This document shows, in pieces, positions 1-8,187 of a stretch of 64,000 nucleotides of DNA; within the stretch, counting starts at the first letter, position 1; every line of letters starts with the position of its first letter. A program made the translations under genes and the position numbers. The DNA is from an uncultured Gammaproteobacteria bacterium (GTDB lineage: Bacteria; Pseudomonadota; Gammaproteobacteria; DRJJ01). The notes beneath the pieces are model-generated. The model searched no databases. It was not told the origin of the DNA and was given only the letters and a program-made list of their open reading frames with translations. The stretch lies in assembly GCA_947258795.1 (NCBI GenBank), contig CAMYJU010000008.1, positions 62,001 to 126,000 of the forward strand, given 5' to 3'.

Positions 1-57
1 GCCAAAAAGAAAATGGAAGGTAAGTGTGGTGAAGGCAAATGCGGTGGCAAGAAATAA
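1..57 (+). CDS. hvfA: C-terminal end of an HvfA/bufferin-type copper RiPP precursor (5' end outside window)
   Basis: Only the last 18 codons are inside the window, ending in TAA at 55-57. The tail reads AKKKMEGKCGEGKCGGKK and so carries two EGKCG repeats. That motif is the known target of MNIO enzymes in the HvfA / bufferin families, where the Cys is converted to an oxazolone-thioamide (or thiooxazole-type) copper ligand. The MNIO gene follows 12 bases later, which fits a precursor role. The signal peptide and total number of motifs cannot be seen. The precursor would be exported and would sequester copper in the periplasm. Confidence 0.8.
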   Translation, partial: AKKKMEGKCGEGKCGGKK

Positions 58-69
58 TCACTGTATAGC

Positions 70-933
70 ATGAACATGAAAGCATATTCTGTTCATGGTG
101 CCGGCCTCGGCCTGAGGCGGACCCTGTTGGGTCCGTTGGCCGAGCAGCCACCCACCCAGGTCGGCTTCATGGAAGTCGCACCGGAAAACTGGATGCGCGT
201 TGGTGGCAGTCTGGGAAAACAATTCCGTGAATTTACCGAACGTTACCCGTTTGTCTGCCATGGCCTGTCCCTGTCTATCGGCAGCCCGGCACCACTGGAC
301 GTGGATTTTCTGAAGGAATTAAAGGTCTTTCTGAAAACCCATGACATTAAACTTTATTCTGAACACCTCAGTTACTGCAGCGATGAAGGTCATTTATATG
401 ACCTGATGCCGATCCCGTTTACTGAAGATGCAGTCAGTTATGTCGCTGCACGCATCAGACAGGTACAGGATATCCTCGAACAACGTATCACGATGGAAAA
501 CGTTTCCTACTATGCCGCCCCCGGCCAGGAGATGTCGGAAACAGATTTTATCAACGCGGTGCTAAAAGAAGCGGACTGCGATCTGCTACTGGATGTTAAC
601 AATATCTACGTTAACAGCATTAACCATCGCTATGATGCGGAAGAATTCCTGCGCGCCATGCCGGCCGAACGGGTCAGCTATTTCCACATCGCCGGTCATT
701 ATGATGAAGCGGAAGACCTGCGTGTAGACACCCATGGATCCGATGTAATCGACCCGGTCTGGAACCTGCTGGACGTCGCCTACGATCACTGTGGTGTCGT
801 GCCGACTCTGCTGGAACGTGATTTCAATATCCCGCCTCTGCAGGAACTGCTTGCTGAAGTGGATACCATCATTCGCTATCAGCAAAAATGGGCCAACACT
901 AATGTCAGCGATCACCAGCTTGCCCAGGGATAA
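70..933 (+). CDS. hvfB: MNIO (DUF692) multinuclear iron oxidase, HvfB/BufB RiPP maturase
   Basis: This 287-residue TIM-barrel enzyme of the DUF692/MNIO family uses a multi-iron centre and O2 to modify Cys residues of the precursor encoded just upstream. Family hallmarks are present: CHGLSLSIG near residues 63-71 (H64), YSEHL near 96-100 (E98, H99), MENVSYY from 142, LLDVNN at 173-178, HIAGH at 206-210 and DTHG at 220-223, together supplying the His, Asp, Glu and Asn side chains expected to bind iron. Two in-frame ATGs lie at 70 and 76 and no strong ribosome-binding site is seen, so translation may be coupled to the precursor gene. The 3' end overlaps hvfC by 32 bases. The call is firm at family level. 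Confidence 0.9.
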   Translation: MNMKAYSVHGAGLGLRRTLLGPLAEQPPTQVGFMEVAPENWMRVGGSLGKQFREFTERYPFVCHGLSLSIGSPAPLDVDFLKELKVFLKTHDIKLYSEHLSYCSDEGHLYDLMPIPFTEDAVSYVAARIRQVQDILEQRITMENVSYYAAPGQEMSETDFINAVLKEADCDLLLDVNNIYVNSINHRYDAEEFLRAMPAERVSYFHIAGHYDEAEDLRVDTHGSDVIDPVWNLLDVAYDHCGVVPTLLERDFNIPPLQELLAEVDTIIRYQQKWANTNVSDHQLAQG

Positions 934-1687
934 GCAACCCGAATTCATACGCAAGCAGTATGAGTTCGCAGCACATATCCGTGACCCGGAAAATACACCA
1001 CGCCCCGATGATGTCGAGGCCCGGCGCATGGATATATACAACGAACTGTTTTACAACAATGTAGCGTCTTTTATTTCCGATGGCTTTCCTGTCATACGCA
1101 GCCTGTATTCAGACCAAGACTGGCATGCCCTGGTGAGAGATTTTTTTGTAAGCCACCATTGCAAGACACCACTGTTTCTGGAAATCGCGCAGGAATTTCG
1201 TCAATACCTCGAAAGCGAACGCAACAACCCGCAGGATCCACCATTTTTAAAAGAACTGGCGCATTATGAATGGGTCGAAACCGCGGTCGGCATTGCCGAA
1301 GAGGAAATTGACGATAGTCATACCGACATCAACGGGGATTTGCTCGATGGCATCCCGGTACTGTCACCCCTGGCAATGCCACTGCAATACCAGTTTGACG
1401 TTCAGCATATCAAGCCTGAATATCAACCTGACACAACACCCGAACAACCCACCTGCATCATAGTGTATCGCAACCGCGCAGACGAAGTCGGCTTCATGGA
1501 GATCAACCCGGTAAGCCTGCGCCTGGTACAACTGATTGCGACACAGCCGGATCAGACAGGCCGGCAACATCTACAATTAATTGCCAAAGAACTGAACCAC
1601 CCCAAACCGGAAGTTGTCATAACTGGTGGAACAGAGACCCTGGAAACCTTACGCAGTAAAGAGATTATCCTGGGTTCCAGAAGATAA
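902..1687 (+). CDS. hvfC: HvfC/BufC partner protein (DUF2063) for MNIO RiPP maturation
   Basis: This is a 261-residue DUF2063 protein starting [12 protein letters not shown], read from an ATG that overlaps the end of hvfB. The open frame extends further upstream, but that extension is out of character (Cys/Arg rich) and lies inside hvfB, so the ATG at 902 is preferred. The N-terminal segment [27 protein letters not shown] is split here as [13 protein letters not shown] and [10 protein letters not shown]; it is the conserved four-helix region of DUF2063. In characterised systems this protein binds the precursor leader and presents it to the MNIO enzyme. Gene order precursor-MNIO-DUF2063-DoxX matches the Hvf/bufferin operon. 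Confidence 0.88.
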   Translation: MSAITSLPRDKQPEFIRKQYEFAAHIRDPENTPRPDDVEARRMDIYNELFYNNVASFISDGFPVIRSLYSDQDWHALVRDFFVSHHCKTPLFLEIAQEFRQYLESERNNPQDPPFLKELAHYEWVETAVGIAEEEIDDSHTDINGDLLDGIPVLSPLAMPLQYQFDVQHIKPEYQPDTTPEQPTCIIVYRNRADEVGFMEINPVSLRLVQLIATQPDQTGRQHLQLIAKELNHPKPEVVITGGTETLETLRSKEIILGSRR

Positions 1688-1691
1688 GCCC

Positions 1692-1707
1692 GGCCGTCAC
1701 TTGACGG
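1692..1707 (+). promoter_or_regulatory. Perfect hairpin between hvfC and hvfX
   Basis: GCCGTCA-CT-TGACGGC forms a 7-bp perfect stem two bases apart, directly after the hvfC stop. No T-run follows, so it is not a clear intrinsic terminator. It could be an RNA processing or stability element that sets the level of hvfX relative to the genes before it. Confidence 0.4.
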
Positions 1708-1742
1708 CAATGGCATAAAATAAACCTTACGAGGATGGAGAG

Positions 1743-2336
1743 ATGTTGACAAAGCTGCAACAGCTGCTGGATAGCACCCGTGCAATCGATTTCCTGGCGC
1801 CGCTGGCATTGCGTCTGTACCTGGCACCGATCTTCTGGATGGCCGGCATGAGCAAGGCCACCAGTTTTTCCGACACCGCGGCCTGGTTCGGCAACCCGGA
1901 ATGGGGACTGGGCCTGCCGTTCCCGACCCTGATGACTGCACTGGCAACAGGCACCGAACTGGGTGGCGCGATACTGCTGCTGTTCGGGCTTGGCGTACGC
2001 TGGATATCCATCCCGTTGATGGTCACCATGCTGGTCGCGATATTCTCCGTGCACTGGGTCAATGGCTGGCAGATCGTTGCCGATACCAAGTTCTGCCTGT
2101 TCAACTGTGCCGATGCAATCGATGCATCCAACCGGCTTGATGCAGCAAAAGACATCCTGCGTGAACATGGCAATTACGACTGGCTGAGCGGACAAGGCAG
2201 CTTTGTCGTGTTGAACAACGGTATCGAGATGGGCGTAACCTACTTTGTGATGTTACTGGCCCTGTTCTTCATCGGTAGCGGGCGTTATCTGAGCGCGGAT
2301 TACTGGATTGCGAAAAAACTCAACAGTCATGCCTGA
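1743..2336 (+). CDS. hvfX: DoxX-like membrane protein of the copper RiPP operon (HvfX type)
   Basis: This 197-residue membrane protein has about four hydrophobic spans (near residues 20-36, 65-85, 87-103 and 163-185) and a DoxX-family outline. DoxX-like proteins regularly close Hvf/bufferin operons and are thought to assist precursor maturation or redox supply at the membrane; the exact role is not settled. A good ribosome-binding site (GAGGATGGAG) precedes the ATG. The loop with KFCLFNCADAID carries two Cys, which could be a redox or metal pair (inference). The 55-base gap from hvfC contains the hairpin at 1692-1707, so the gene is probably co-transcribed but separately tuned. Confidence 0.82.
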   Translation: MLTKLQQLLDSTRAIDFLAPLALRLYLAPIFWMAGMSKATSFSDTAAWFGNPEWGLGLPFPTLMTALATGTELGGAILLLFGLGVRWISIPLMVTMLVAIFSVHWVNGWQIVADTKFCLFNCADAIDASNRLDAAKDILREHGNYDWLSGQGSFVVLNNGIEMGVTYFVMLLALFFIGSGRYLSADYWIAKKLNSHA

Positions 2337-2367
2337 GGTAGAAGGAGTATGTGGCGACAGCAAATCA

Positions 2368-2616
2368 TTAATACTTCTTCCCGATCAGCTCGATCTGGTA
2401 ACCATCCGGGTCTTCGACAAACGCGATAATGGCCGCACCGGCATTCATCGGTCCGGCATCGCGGATAATCTTGCCACCGCGCTCGCGTATCAAAAGCGTG
2501 AACTTGCCGTCAGGATAGTCCTTCTGGCGTAACAGCTGCATACCCAGCACCTGGGTGTAGAAATCGATAGAGCGTTGCAGGTCACCAACCCTTATCATGG
2601 TATGTAACAGGCGCAT
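2368..2616 (-). pseudogene. gloA: Internally deleted glyoxalase I (lactoylglutathione lyase), probably inactive
   Basis: The 82-residue product starts exactly like GloA ([20 protein letters not shown]) and ends exactly like it ([18 protein letters not shown]), but the middle is missing. The reading frame jumps from GKFTL to IRERGGK, which removes about 46 residues (138 bp) relative to the usual ~130-residue enzyme. In E. coli GloA the metal ligands are H5, E56, H74 and E122. H5 and the C-terminal Glu (in QIELIG) survive, while the segment holding E56 and H74 is lost. Methylglyoxal detoxification by this product is therefore unlikely. The start has a good ribosome-binding site (AAGGAGAAG). An assembly collapse is an alternative explanation. 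Confidence 0.8.
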
Positions 2617-2677
2617 GATACTTCTCCTTTAGATCAAAGCCATCCATTGATCATAGTAAAAGGGTATTTCAGGACTC

Positions 2678-2710
2678 CCCTCTCCCTACGGGAGAGGGTC
2701 AGGGTGAGGG
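2678..2710. repeat. Dispersed palindromic repeat, family 1, copy 1
   Basis: CCCTCTCCC-TAC-GGGAGAGGG followed by TCAGGGTGAGGG. A second copy lies in reverse orientation at 24406-24438, and 30 of 33 bases match. The 9-bp stem is perfect. Repeats of this look are common between genes in many proteobacteria. The copy sits in the gloA-argG gap. Confidence 0.8.
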
Positions 2711-2743
2711 AATAAAACCAGCTTTATACCTCATCATCCTAGC

Positions 2744-2762
2744 CTTCTCCTTGTGGGAGAAG
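2744..2762 (-). terminator. Possible terminator after argG
   Basis: CTTCTCC-TTGTG-GGAGAAG forms a hairpin 20 bases beyond the argG stop. On the minus strand the T-rich run (CTTTTTTATCT) lies before the stem, not after it, so intrinsic termination is uncertain. Confidence 0.35.
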
Positions 2763-2781
2763 AGATAAAAAAGTTTTTTGT

Positions 2782-3999
2782 TTACTGCTTGCGTCTCGCT
2801 CCAATGCGCAAACGCAACGCATTGAGCTTGATAAAGCCTTCTGCGTCTTTCTGATCATAGGCACCGGCGTCATCCTCGAAGGTCGCGATACGCTCATCGA
2901 ACAGGCTGTCGGTTTCCGAGGCTCGCCCGACTACAATAACATTACCCTTGTACAGCTTCAGGCGCACCTTGCCATTCACGGTCTCCTGAGACGTATCGAT
3001 CATTTCCTGTAACATCAGGCGCTCAGGACTCCACCAGTAACCGTTATAGATCAGCTTAGCATAGCGTGGCATCAGCTCGTCTTTCAGATGCAGGGCTTCG
3101 CGGTCCAGGGTCAGCGACTCCATCGCCCGGTGTGCCTTGAGCATGACCGTACCGGCCGGGGTTTCGTAACAGCCACGTGACTTCATACCGACATAACGGT
3201 TTTCGACGATATCGTCGCGACCGATGCCGTTTTCTCCAGCCAGTTTGTTCAGGTATTCCATGACCTGTGCCGGTGTCATCGCCTTGCCGTCGATCTCGAC
3301 GATGTCACCTTTCTCAAAGGTCAGTTCAATATAGGTCGGTTTGTCCGGCGCAGCCTCGGGGGATACGGTCCAGCGCCACATCGATTCTTCCGGTTCGGCC
3401 CACGGATCTTCGAGTATACCGCCTTCATACGAGATATGTAGCAGGTTCGCATCCATCGAGTAAGGGGATTTCTTGCCTTTCTTGAAATCGACCGGGATGT
3501 CGTGTTGCTCGGCGTAGGCCATCAGCTTTTCACGCGAGTTAAGGTCCCATTCACGCCAGGGCGCAATCACCTTGATGTCCGGATCCAGTGCATAGGCACC
3601 AAGCTCGAAACGCACCTGGTCGTTACCCTTGCCGGTCGCACCATGCGAGATCGCGTCCGCGTCGGTTTCCTGTGCGATTTCGACCAGACGCCGTGCAATC
3701 AGCGGCCTTGCGATCGAGGTGCCGAGCAGATATTCGCCTTCGTAGATCGCATTGGCACGGAACATCGGGAACACATAATCACGTGCGTAATCTTCGCGCA
3801 GGTCTTCAATATAAATCTCCTTGACGCCCATGGCCTCGGCCTTCGCGCGTGCCGGCTCAACCTCCTCGCCCTGCCCGATATCAGCGGTAAAGGTCACCAC
3901 CTCGCAATCATATACATCCACCAGCCATTTCAGGATAATTGACGTATCCAGGCCACCGGAATAGGCCAGTACCACCTTGTTGATCTTGGAATCGGACAT
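2782..3999 (-). CDS. argG: Argininosuccinate synthase
   Basis: ArgG joins citrulline and aspartate using ATP to give argininosuccinate, the penultimate step of arginine synthesis in the cytoplasm. The 405-residue length is typical. The N-terminal PP-loop motif AYSGGLDTS binds ATP and [15 protein letters not shown] is a family signature. The ATG at 3999 (MSDSKINK) is preferred over an ATG 18 bases upstream because GGGAGAG stands at the right distance from it. A TATAAT hexamer on the minus strand (4041-4046) lies about 40 bases upstream and is a likely -10 element. argD and argF are in the same window but in another operon. Confidence 0.97.
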   Translation of the reverse strand: MSDSKINKVVLAYSGGLDTSIILKWLVDVYDCEVVTFTADIGQGEEVEPARAKAEAMGVKEIYIEDLREDYARDYVFPMFRANAIYEGEYLLGTSIARPLIARRLVEIAQETDADAISHGATGKGNDQVRFELGAYALDPDIKVIAPWREWDLNSREKLMAYAEQHDIPVDFKKGKKSPYSMDANLLHISYEGGILEDPWAEPEESMWRWTVSPEAAPDKPTYIELTFEKGDIVEIDGKAMTPAQVMEYLNKLAGENGIGRDDIVENRYVGMKSRGCYETPAGTVMLKAHRAMESLTLDREALHLKDELMPRYAKLIYNGYWWSPERLMLQEMIDTSQETVNGKVRLKLYKGNVIVVGRASETDSLFDERIATFEDDAGAYDQKDAEGFIKLNALRLRIGARRKQ

Positions 4000-4084
4000 T
4001 AAATCTCTCCCGCGCACTCGGCATGCATGACAAGACGGGGATTATACCGTTTTAACGGCTTTAGCGGGAGTTATGCCAGGGATG

Positions 4085-4954
4085 TCAGAAGGGCTTTTCG
4101 AGCCTGACTTCCACACGCTGGTTCAGCGCGCGGCCCCGCGTGCTCTTGTTGCTGGCCACCAGCTTGCGGTCACCGGTAAAACGCTTCTTGACCAGCTTCA
4201 TCGGAATTTTCAGCAGTTTCATATAGCTGACCACGCTGTTGGCACGTTTTTCCGACAGGGTCAGGTTTTCAAAACGGCCTTTTTCTGAGGCGTGGCCATG
4301 CACCGTGACCAGAGAAACATTCTTTTCCAGCCTGATATAACGGGCCAGCCTTTTCAGGGCCTGTTTGCCCTTTTCATCCAGATAGTATTCATTTGGCTTG
4401 AAATAGATGCGGGTATGCTTGAGCTGTTCATAACCGTACGGGAACAGTTGTGCCAGGCAGCTGCGGAACTCCTGCAACGCATCCTGGAAACGCACCGGGC
4501 TGACGGCTATTTCAACGCGGTCCTTGCCGTCGGCAACGTCATCAAAACTGAATGTGGGTTGCATACCCCGTTCCAGCTCGGCAATCACCCGTTTGCTACG
4601 CGTCGGTTTCAGGCTAAACGGGATATTGCCCTTGTTCAGGCTGACCATGCCCAGGTCCTGCTTTTTCGCCCTGTGATTCCAGACCGGAGGGCGTGACTCG
4701 AACACGGCTTTGGACACCTGCGAGGCCGGTTGTGTGGTTGTCACGCGCATACGCATGGGCTGGCCGGCTGTCTGGATGAATTCGGCCTTGCCGTACAGCG
4801 GGATATCCTGGCTCATCACGCACTTCAGGTGATTGCTACTGATTTCCCATTGGGACGATTGCAGGTCCAGCGTATAGTCAGGATAGACCGCCTGCGCCGG
4901 CCCCGACGAAATCGCCAACATATTGATTAATATAATAAATGCTCTATATCCCAC
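4085..4954 (-). CDS. motY: MotY-like flagellar stator-associated protein (OmpA C-terminal domain)
   Basis: This 289-residue exported protein has a signal peptide (cleavage probably after PAQA) and two parts. The N-terminal half (about 25-165) resembles the beta-rich MotY domain that docks onto the flagellar basal body (T ring). The C-terminal half (about 185-289) is an OmpA-like peptidoglycan-binding domain with NLTLSEKRANSVVSYM and a final NQRVEVRL. MotY stabilises sodium-type stators. No other motor gene is adjacent, which is usual for motY. The start is a GTG without a clear ribosome-binding site, so the true start could differ by a few codons. A generic OmpA-family lipoprotein-like role is the alternative. 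Confidence 0.75.
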   Translation of the reverse strand: MGYRAFIILINMLAISSGPAQAVYPDYTLDLQSSQWEISSNHLKCVMSQDIPLYGKAEFIQTAGQPMRMRVTTTQPASQVSKAVFESRPPVWNHRAKKQDLGMVSLNKGNIPFSLKPTRSKRVIAELERGMQPTFSFDDVADGKDRVEIAVSPVRFQDALQEFRSCLAQLFPYGYEQLKHTRIYFKPNEYYLDEKGKQALKRLARYIRLEKNVSLVTVHGHASEKGRFENLTLSEKRANSVVSYMKLLKIPMKLVKKRFTGDRKLVASNKSTRGRALNQRVEVRLEKPF

Positions 4955-5086
4955 AATAAAACCCAGTTTTCACGACTGTTATGCTTTATATATCGGATAA
5001 TCGGGTGGTTACTTTAGCCCAGACCCACTGCTCAGATAGGTCTGCTGCAACAAAACAACCCTCTAAACCTCGCTGACTGTAGATAA

Positions 5087-8000
5087 TCAGGCCTTCGCCT
5101 TCCGCTTGCTGCGCCTCAACCGCGACAACAAACGCCTGGCCATTTCACCAAACATTTCGGTCTGGGTCGGGTGCGGATGGATCGCATTGGCGACCTGCTC
5201 CAGGCTCATATCGGCAGAGACCATCATCACCCCTTCACCGATAAGGGTGTCGGCATGGTCGGCCAGGTAATGTACACCAACGATACGCTGGCTGGCCTTG
5301 TCGGCGACGATCTTGATCATGCCATGGGTCTCGTTATTGATCATCGCCTTGGCGTCGATGTTCATTGGCATTTTCACCTCGATCGCATCGACACCCTGGG
5401 CCTTGGCCTGCTCGACCGACAGACCGACAAAGGCAGCCTGTGGACGCGTGAAGATGACGCCACTGTCCTTGTTCTGGTCGTACTTCATATCCTCGCCGAG
5501 GATAGTCGCGGCGGCGATCCGCCCCTGTTGCCCGGCCGTATGCGCGAGCATCAGGCCTCCGATCACATCACCGACTGCAAAGATATGCGGCACACTGGTA
5601 CGGCAACGTGAATCGGCAGTAATGATGCTGCGCTCACTGGCCACACCGGCCTTGTCCAGTTGCAATGGCTCCAGCACCGGACGTTTGCCGGTCGCCATAA
5701 CCACATAATCCACCGTGACCGTTCGATTCTTGCCTTCGGCATCTTCATAGCCGAGCTTGACCGCACCCGGCTTGCCCTTGATCGACTTGACTTTGGCCGA
5801 GGTAACAATATTCAGACGCGGTTCCTGCTGCAGCACTTCGGTCAGTTGTTTTGCAATCTCGGGCTCGACTTCGGCCAGCACACGCTCCTGCCCTTCCAGC
5901 AGGGTGACCTTGGCACCAAAGTCCTGGAATATCTGTGCCATCTCCATGCCGATTGCACCGCCACCGATCACACCCAGGCGTTTCGGTGGCTGTTCCAGTG
6001 ACCAGACGGTATCCGAGGTCAGCACGCTGCCAGCGGCCACGCTATCCTCTGCACCGGGGATCGGCGGTACGAACGGTGGTGCACCGGTCGCGATCACGGC
6101 GCAACCGAAACTGATACGCTCGCCCTGACTACCGTCGCCGGCGACATCCCGTGTATGCGGGTCATCGCTGTTACCGGCGGTATCCACGCATACGGTATGA
6201 TCATCGAGAAAACGCGCAAAACCCTGTATGACCTTGATCTTGACACCCTGGTCAGTCTTCAGCGCCATCGAGCCACGGGTTTCCAGTACGTTCTTGCGAG
6301 TGGCCTCAAGCTTTTCCCAATTCAGTTTGGCCTTGGTAGTGCCTTCGACACCAAGATGTTCGTCATGCATGCGATCACGCATGCGGTCTGCGGCCGCACG
6401 CCAGGCCTTGGACGGGATACAGCCACGCCACAGGCATTCGCCACCCGGGAATGGCGCGTCATTGATCATCGCGACCTTCATGCCATGACCGGCCAGATCA
6501 CGGGCACAGTCTTCACCACCCGGACCACCACCAATCACGACCACATCGTAATCCCAGTCACCCTCAGGTACTGCCGGGCCGGTCGGGCCCATCCAGGTAT
6601 CCGGTTGCTCGATCAGGCCCTTCAATGTATTCAGATAAAGGCCAATCTCGGCACCGTTGACCACACGATGGTCGGCCGTTACGGTCAGCGGCATACCACC
6701 CGGCCCGGCCGAAGAAATGGCCAGGATCGCCGCCGTTCCCGGTGTCGGGATTGCATCAAAATAGTTCACCCCGATCATACCCATGTTGGATACCATGAAG
6801 GTCGGGTTAGCATATTCTTCCGGTGCCAGACGGCGTTTGCGTGCGCGATCGACCAGTTCCTTCCAGTCCTCGTTCAGGGTCTCGATTTCACGAGATTCAC
6901 AGGCACGCAGCACCGGGACCACCAGACCGCCACCCTCTGCGGAAACCGCCATACCGATATCGACATTGTCACGTTCGACCAGCTTGTCCACCGGCTGGTA
7001 GCACCAGTTCACGGTCGGGTGTTTTTTGATTGCCTCGGCACAGGCCTTCGCTATCGCGACGGTAACCGAAACGCCCTTGGCCTTGGCGGCCTTGATCAGT
7101 GCGCCGGGCTGGGCATTCACACTGACGCGGAAGGTCGGCATGGTCAGCGCCGCGGTCATCGAATGGCTGACCGCGCGTTCCATCGCGTTCATCGGTCGTC
7201 CATTTCCGGGCACCTGGATCTCGGGCATGATCATGCCGGCAGTCTGGGCCTGGGCTGCCGCAACCGGCTGGACACGCCGCACGTCTTCGGCAACGACCTC
7301 TCCCTGTGGTCCGGTACCCTTGACTTCGTTCAGATTGACCCGCATTTCACCGGCCAGTTTGCGCGCATACGGTGTCACTGCCAGCCCGGCCGGACGCGCA
7401 GCCGGTTCGGCCGAGTCCAGGGTCGCTGGGGAAGGCGCTGCTACTGCGGCTGTCGTGACCGGTGTCACCGGCTTTGTTGACTTTTCTGCAACTGTCTCGA
7501 CCGCTTCGATACGGCGGGATTCGCTGACCACCTGCTCCGGTTTCTCGACCAGGTAGGCCAATGCGCCGCCAACCGCGACCACGCTATCCACTTCCACCAG
7601 TGGCCCGGACAAATAGCCGTCACGGAACACCTCCAGGTCCATGATTGCCTTGTCGGTTTCAACCTGGGCGACGATATCGCCACGCTTGATCAGGTCACCC
7701 GGCTGGTTCTGCCATTCCACCAGCAGACCTTCGGTCATGGTGTCGGACAGCTGCGGCATCTTGATGGTATACACCGCCCCTTCTGGTGCAGCCTCCTGCT
7801 CACCCGATGCATCGGCTTCGCCAGTTGCCTGAGCGGCTTCCTGTTCCGCCGGCTCAGTAGCTACGGGCGATTCACCCCGTTGCTGTACCTGATCGGCACT
7901 GGCAGCGATATAGGCCAGCGCATCGCCAACCGGGATAACGGCATCGATTTCGGCCAGTGGACCGGACAAATAACCGTCACGGAACACCTCGACATCCATA

Positions 8001-8140
8001 ATCGCCTTGTCGGTTTCCACCGTGGCGACAATATCTCCCCTGGATACCTGGTCTCCGATTGCTTTCTCCCAGCTCACCACCACCCCTTCGGTCATGGTGT
8101 CAGACAGCTGCGGCATTTTGATTACATATGGTTCAGACAT
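5087..8140 (-). CDS. Fused pyruvate dehydrogenase E2-E3: dihydrolipoyl acetyltransferase plus dihydrolipoyl dehydrogenase
   Basis: This 1017-residue protein joins two subunits that are normally separate. Two lipoyl domains come first (residues about 4-80 and 123-198, lipoyl Lys45 and Lys164, both in ETDKA), each followed by an Ala/Pro/Glu-rich linker. An E1/E3-binding domain follows (about 254-290), then the acetyltransferase domain (about 312-515). The FAD/NAD lipoamide dehydrogenase starts near 530 (VVVIGGGPGG), with redox cysteines C569 and C574 in GGECLWRGCIPSK, a second dinucleotide fold (VIGGGAIGMEMAQI) and a C-terminal HPHPTQTE dimer motif. The E2 active-site motif reads DHRVVNG, with N495 where Asp is usual. 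The gene lies 47 bases after pdhB and ends the operon. Confidence 0.95.
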   Translation of the reverse strand: MSEPYVIKMPQLSDTMTEGVVVSWEKAIGDQVSRGDIVATVETDKAIMDVEVFRDGYLSGPLAEIDAVIPVGDALAYIAASADQVQQRGESPVATEPAEQEAAQATGEADASGEQEAAPEGAVYTIKMPQLSDTMTEGLLVEWQNQPGDLIKRGDIVAQVETDKAIMDLEVFRDGYLSGPLVEVDSVVAVGGALAYLVEKPEQVVSESRRIEAVETVAEKSTKPVTPVTTAAVAAPSPATLDSAEPAARPAGLAVTPYARKLAGEMRVNLNEVKGTGPQGEVVAEDVRRVQPVAAAQAQTAGMIMPEIQVPGNGRPMNAMERAVSHSMTAALTMPTFRVSVNAQPGALIKAAKAKGVSVTVAIAKACAEAIKKHPTVNWCYQPVDKLVERDNVDIGMAVSAEGGGLVVPVLRACESREIETLNEDWKELVDRARKRRLAPEEYANPTFMVSNMGMIGVNYFDAIPTPGTAAILAISSAGPGGMPLTVTADHRVVNGAEIGLYLNTLKGLIEQPDTWMGPTGPAVPEGDWDYDVVVIGGGPGGEDCARDLAGHGMKVAMINDAPFPGGECLWRGCIPSKAWRAAADRMRDRMHDEHLGVEGTTKAKLNWEKLEATRKNVLETRGSMALKTDQGVKIKVIQGFARFLDDHTVCVDTAGNSDDPHTRDVAGDGSQGERISFGCAVIATGAPPFVPPIPGAEDSVAAGSVLTSDTVWSLEQPPKRLGVIGGGAIGMEMAQIFQDFGAKVTLLEGQERVLAEVEPEIAKQLTEVLQQEPRLNIVTSAKVKSIKGKPGAVKLGYEDAEGKNRTVTVDYVVMATGKRPVLEPLQLDKAGVASERSIITADSRCRTSVPHIFAVGDVIGGLMLAHTAGQQGRIAAATILGEDMKYDQNKDSGVIFTRPQAAFVGLSVEQAKAQGVDAIEVKMPMNIDAKAMINNETHGMIKIVADKASQRIVGVHYLADHADTLIGEGVMMVSADMSLEQVANAIHPHPTQTEMFGEMARRLLSRLRRSKRKAKA

Positions 8141-8187
8141 AACTACCCGGTGATTGCTTTTGTGGGTCTGGTGATCAGGGCGTCCGC

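Noticed and set aside
6155-7480. A 441-codon open frame on the plus strand across the E2 part of the E2-E3 gene
   Set aside because: It is antisense to a strongly conserved gene, has His/Arg/Thr-rich low-quality composition and no ribosome-binding site. It is a by-product of codon bias in the real gene.
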